DNA from: Halobacteriales archaeon
GTDB taxonomy: Archaea > Thermoplasmatota > SW-10-69-26 > JACQPN01 > JAIVGT01
Direction: 5' to 3'
Length of the DNA: 7,243 nt
Assembly (NCBI GenBank): GCA_020201485.1
Contig: JAIVGT010000228.1
Location: 1 to 7,243 of the forward strand
The notes beneath the pieces are model-generated. The model saw only the letters and a program-made list of their open reading frames with translations. It was not told where the DNA came from and made no database searches. The translations under genes were made by a program, and so were the position numbers. Within the stretch, counting starts at the first letter, position 1, and every line of letters begins with the position of its first letter. This document shows positions 6,029 through 7,243 of this stretch, piece after piece.

Positions 6029-6598
6029 ATGGCCGGAGGAATGCCGACCGACACGCGGTCGATGCGCGGAGGCAGCGCGGTCGCCACGTTCGGCAGCGAC
6101 GCGGGTGACAAGCGCGCGCAAGTGCGGCGGAACGCGCTGCGCGCGATGCTCGCCATCGCGCTCGCCGGCGCCGTCGTGCTCAGCGGCTGCGTGAGCCCGT
6201 TCGGAAACTCCCGGGCCGAGGCCTTGGCCGAGCAGGGCCAGCAGTACAGCCACGACGTGTCGAGCGCGGTCCAGACGCTCGGCCTGGTGTTCGGCCAGGC
6301 GGACGAGAGCGTCAAGGCGTTCCAGGCGGGATGGCTCGCGCCCGAGGGCGCGGCCAGCGAGTTCGGCTTCCTGCGCGACCAGGTGCAGGGCGTGAAGACG
6401 AACATCACCTCCGCCGACCCGCCGCCGGCCCTCGAGGACTTCCACCGCCAGCTCGGGCGCAGCGTCAGCCTGACGCAGCAGGCGATGGACGCGATGCAGG
6501 CCGGCTTCACGAGCGGCGACGGCACCTACTTCGACCTCGCCCACGAGAAGCTGAACGAGGCGCGCAAGGTGCTGGACAGCGCCGTTCGGGCCCTGTGA
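6029..6598 (+). CDS. Small helical lipoprotein, function unknown
   Basis: An exported lipoprotein that I cannot assign to a family, of 189 residues from this start. The signal core MLAIALAGAVVLSGC carries lipobox LSGC; the Cys is residue 54 from the ATG at 6029. The mature part of about 135 residues is almost all amphipathic helix (AEALAEQGQQYSHDVSSAV, FHRQLGRSVSLTQQAMDAM, HEKLNEARKVLDSAVRAL), suggesting a small helical bundle, with one sequon (TNITS). The start is uncertain. The ATG at 6029 follows a G7 run (6013-6019) at a ribosome-site distance. ATGs at 6041 and 6062 are alternatives. A GTG at 6122 would give an ideal 22-residue lipoprotein signal beginning with two Arg, with GGTGA at 6104-6108. 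The RRNALRA before the hydrophobic core makes a twin-arginine route conceivable, but the motif is weak. The frame is open up to 5801, but the upstream part has no protein-like character. Confidence 0.75.
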   Translation: MAGGMPTDTRSMRGGSAVATFGSDAGDKRAQVRRNALRAMLAIALAGAVVLSGCVSPFGNSRAEALAEQGQQYSHDVSSAVQTLGLVFGQADESVKAFQAGWLAPEGAASEFGFLRDQVQGVKTNITSADPPPALEDFHRQLGRSVSLTQQAMDAMQAGFTSGDGTYFDLAHEKLNEARKVLDSAVRAL

Positions 6599-6687
6599 AA
6601 ACCGGCGCTTTCGCCCCGCTGGCGCGCGCAGGACCGCGGATCTCTCCAGCCTCGTCCCGCGAATCACGCGGCCTTTCGTCGCGCGAT

Positions 6688-6710
6688 GTAGAAATCCTAT
6701 GGCTTAAGTA
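6688..6710 (+). promoter_or_regulatory. AT-rich promoter region of the EF-hand gene
   Basis: A 23-base AT-rich stretch in an otherwise GC-rich gap ends in CTTAAGTA (6703-6710), which matches about 6 of 8 positions of the archaeal TATA consensus TTTAWATA. A start site about 25 bases further on would lie near 6730-6735, giving a leader of about 15-20 bases before the GTG at 6749 that includes the purine-rich ribosome site. No clear BRE is seen. The rest of 6599-6748 holds small imperfect hairpins (for example CCGCG 6657-6661 with CGCGG 6667-6671) that could end the preceding transcript. Confidence 0.45.
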
Positions 6711-6716
6711 GGGGCC

Positions 6717-6743
6717 TTCCCTTCCGCGCCGCAAGGAAGGGAA
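6717..6743 (+). promoter_or_regulatory. Inverted repeat covering the ribosome binding site of the EF-hand gene
   Basis: TTCCCTTCC (6717-6725) is the exact reverse complement of GGAAGGGAA (6735-6743), with a 9-base loop. The right arm contains the only plausible Shine-Dalgarno sequence (GGAAGGG), 7-8 bases before the GTG at 6749. If transcription starts upstream of 6717 the stem would hide the ribosome site. If it starts near 6733, as the TATA-like box suggests, the repeat would act only in DNA, for instance as an operator. Confidence 0.4.
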
Positions 6744-6748
6744 CCTTC

Positions 6749-7243
6749 GTGCAGCGCGTTTCCCCCAGGCTCAGCCGGGTCGCAGCGTTGGTGCTCGTCG
6801 GCGTCTTCGTCGCCGAGGCGGTCCTGCCCATCGCCGATGCGGGCTACAAGACCTTCGGCGAGGTCGTGGACCCGAGCGCGAGCGCCGCGGACAAGGACGT
6901 GACCCACCTCCTGCTCGTGACCTTGGCCGCGGGCGCGGAGGTCATGTTCGACGACGTGGACACGGACGGCAACGTGGACACGAACGAGGGCGTGTACATC
7001 GACGTCGGGCTGTCCAGCCCGGGCGCCATCGGCCCGACGGACATCCGGATCCGCAGCTCCACCGGCGCGAGCGGCACGAAGGGCGAGCAGGTGAAGAGCA
7101 CGGACGCCGACTGCTGCGGCACGCCGCTGAGCGCGGCCCCGGGCGGCTGGGCCTTCTCCGACGACTTTCCGGTCGCGGTCGGCACGCCCGCCACGTGCGT
7201 CGCCGATCCGGCGGCCATCACGTGCCCCGACGGCCTGCTGAAC
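6749..7243 (+). CDS. Partial secreted or membrane-anchored protein with EF-hand calcium loop
   Basis: The first 165 codons of a gene that continues beyond the window. The start is a GTG preceded by GGAAGGG. No in-frame ATG lies nearby upstream, and the first downstream ATG (6944) would remove the hydrophobic N-terminus. Residues 1-10 are basic and 11-28 hydrophobic (VAALVLVGVFVAEAVLPI), so it is either a signal peptide ending near ADA at 29-31 or a membrane anchor. Residues 69-80 read DVDTDGNVDTNE, a complete 12-residue EF-hand loop with Asp at 1, 3, 5 and 9, Gly at 6, a hydrophobic residue at 8 and Glu at 12. A beta-like run follows (GVYIDVG, TDIRIRSS). Cysteines occur as an adjacent pair (DADCCGT) and two singles (ATCVA, ITCPD). 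The Ser/Thr/Gly-rich style resembles the pilin head at the other end of the window, but the GVSPVI pilin signature is absent. Family not recognised; an extracellular calcium-stabilised surface protein is the best inference. Confidence 0.72.
   Translation, partial: MQRVSPRLSRVAALVLVGVFVAEAVLPIADAGYKTFGEVVDPSASAADKDVTHLLLVTLAAGAEVMFDDVDTDGNVDTNEGVYIDVGLSSPGAIGPTDIRIRSSTGASGTKGEQVKSTDADCCGTPLSAAPGGWAFSDDFPVAVGTPATCVADPAAITCPDGLLN

Noticed and set aside
1..7243. CRISPR arrays, tRNA or rRNA genes, insertion sequences, integrase sites
   Set aside because: No regularly spaced direct repeats, no tRNA-like cloverleaf or rRNA core motifs, no transposase-like ORF and no long terminal inverted repeats were seen.

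Overview
The window is very GC-rich (I estimate about 70% by eye) and looks archaeal. Three signs support this: a class III (archaeal type IV) pilin with the conserved N-terminal hydrophobic segment, two PGF-CTERM-type C-terminal sorting tails, and TATA-like AT pockets upstream of two genes. The proteins are not as uniformly acidic as in typical haloarchaea, and the tails read PGFEAW. I therefore lean towards a GC-rich lineage of Thermoplasmatota or a related euryarchaeal group, but nothing here fixes the taxon. All supported genes lie on the + strand. The long ORFs on the other frames and strand are by-products of the base composition.

Layout: 13-633 is a type IV pilin, closed by a strong GC hairpin with a pyrimidine tail. 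823-2760 is a secreted PQQ-type beta-propeller protein with a CARDB domain and a PGF-CTERM anchor. 2803-3198 is a small, extremely basic low-complexity ORF. 3194-3819 is a truncated, frameshifted paralog of the propeller/CARDB protein that keeps only part of the last blade, the CARDB domain and the sorting tail. 3845-4849 is a lipoprotein rich in N-glycosylation sequons. 4889-5773 is an RmlD-like sugar-nucleotide reductase. About 6029-6598 is a small helical lipoprotein. 6749-7243 is the start of a secreted or membrane-anchored protein with a textbook EF-hand calcium loop, and it runs off the window.

Taken together, this is a cell-surface locus. One pilin, at least one archaeosortase-type anchored propeller, two lipoproteins and a calcium-binding surface protein surround a single cytoplasmic enzyme that makes a deoxysugar donor. 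A link between that enzyme and glycosylation of the sequon-rich neighbours is attractive but is inference only. The most notable points are the tandem paralog decay with two frame switches in slippage-prone tracts, the adjoining basic ORF, the EF-hand loop in the terminal partial gene, and an inverted repeat that could bury that gene's ribosome binding site.
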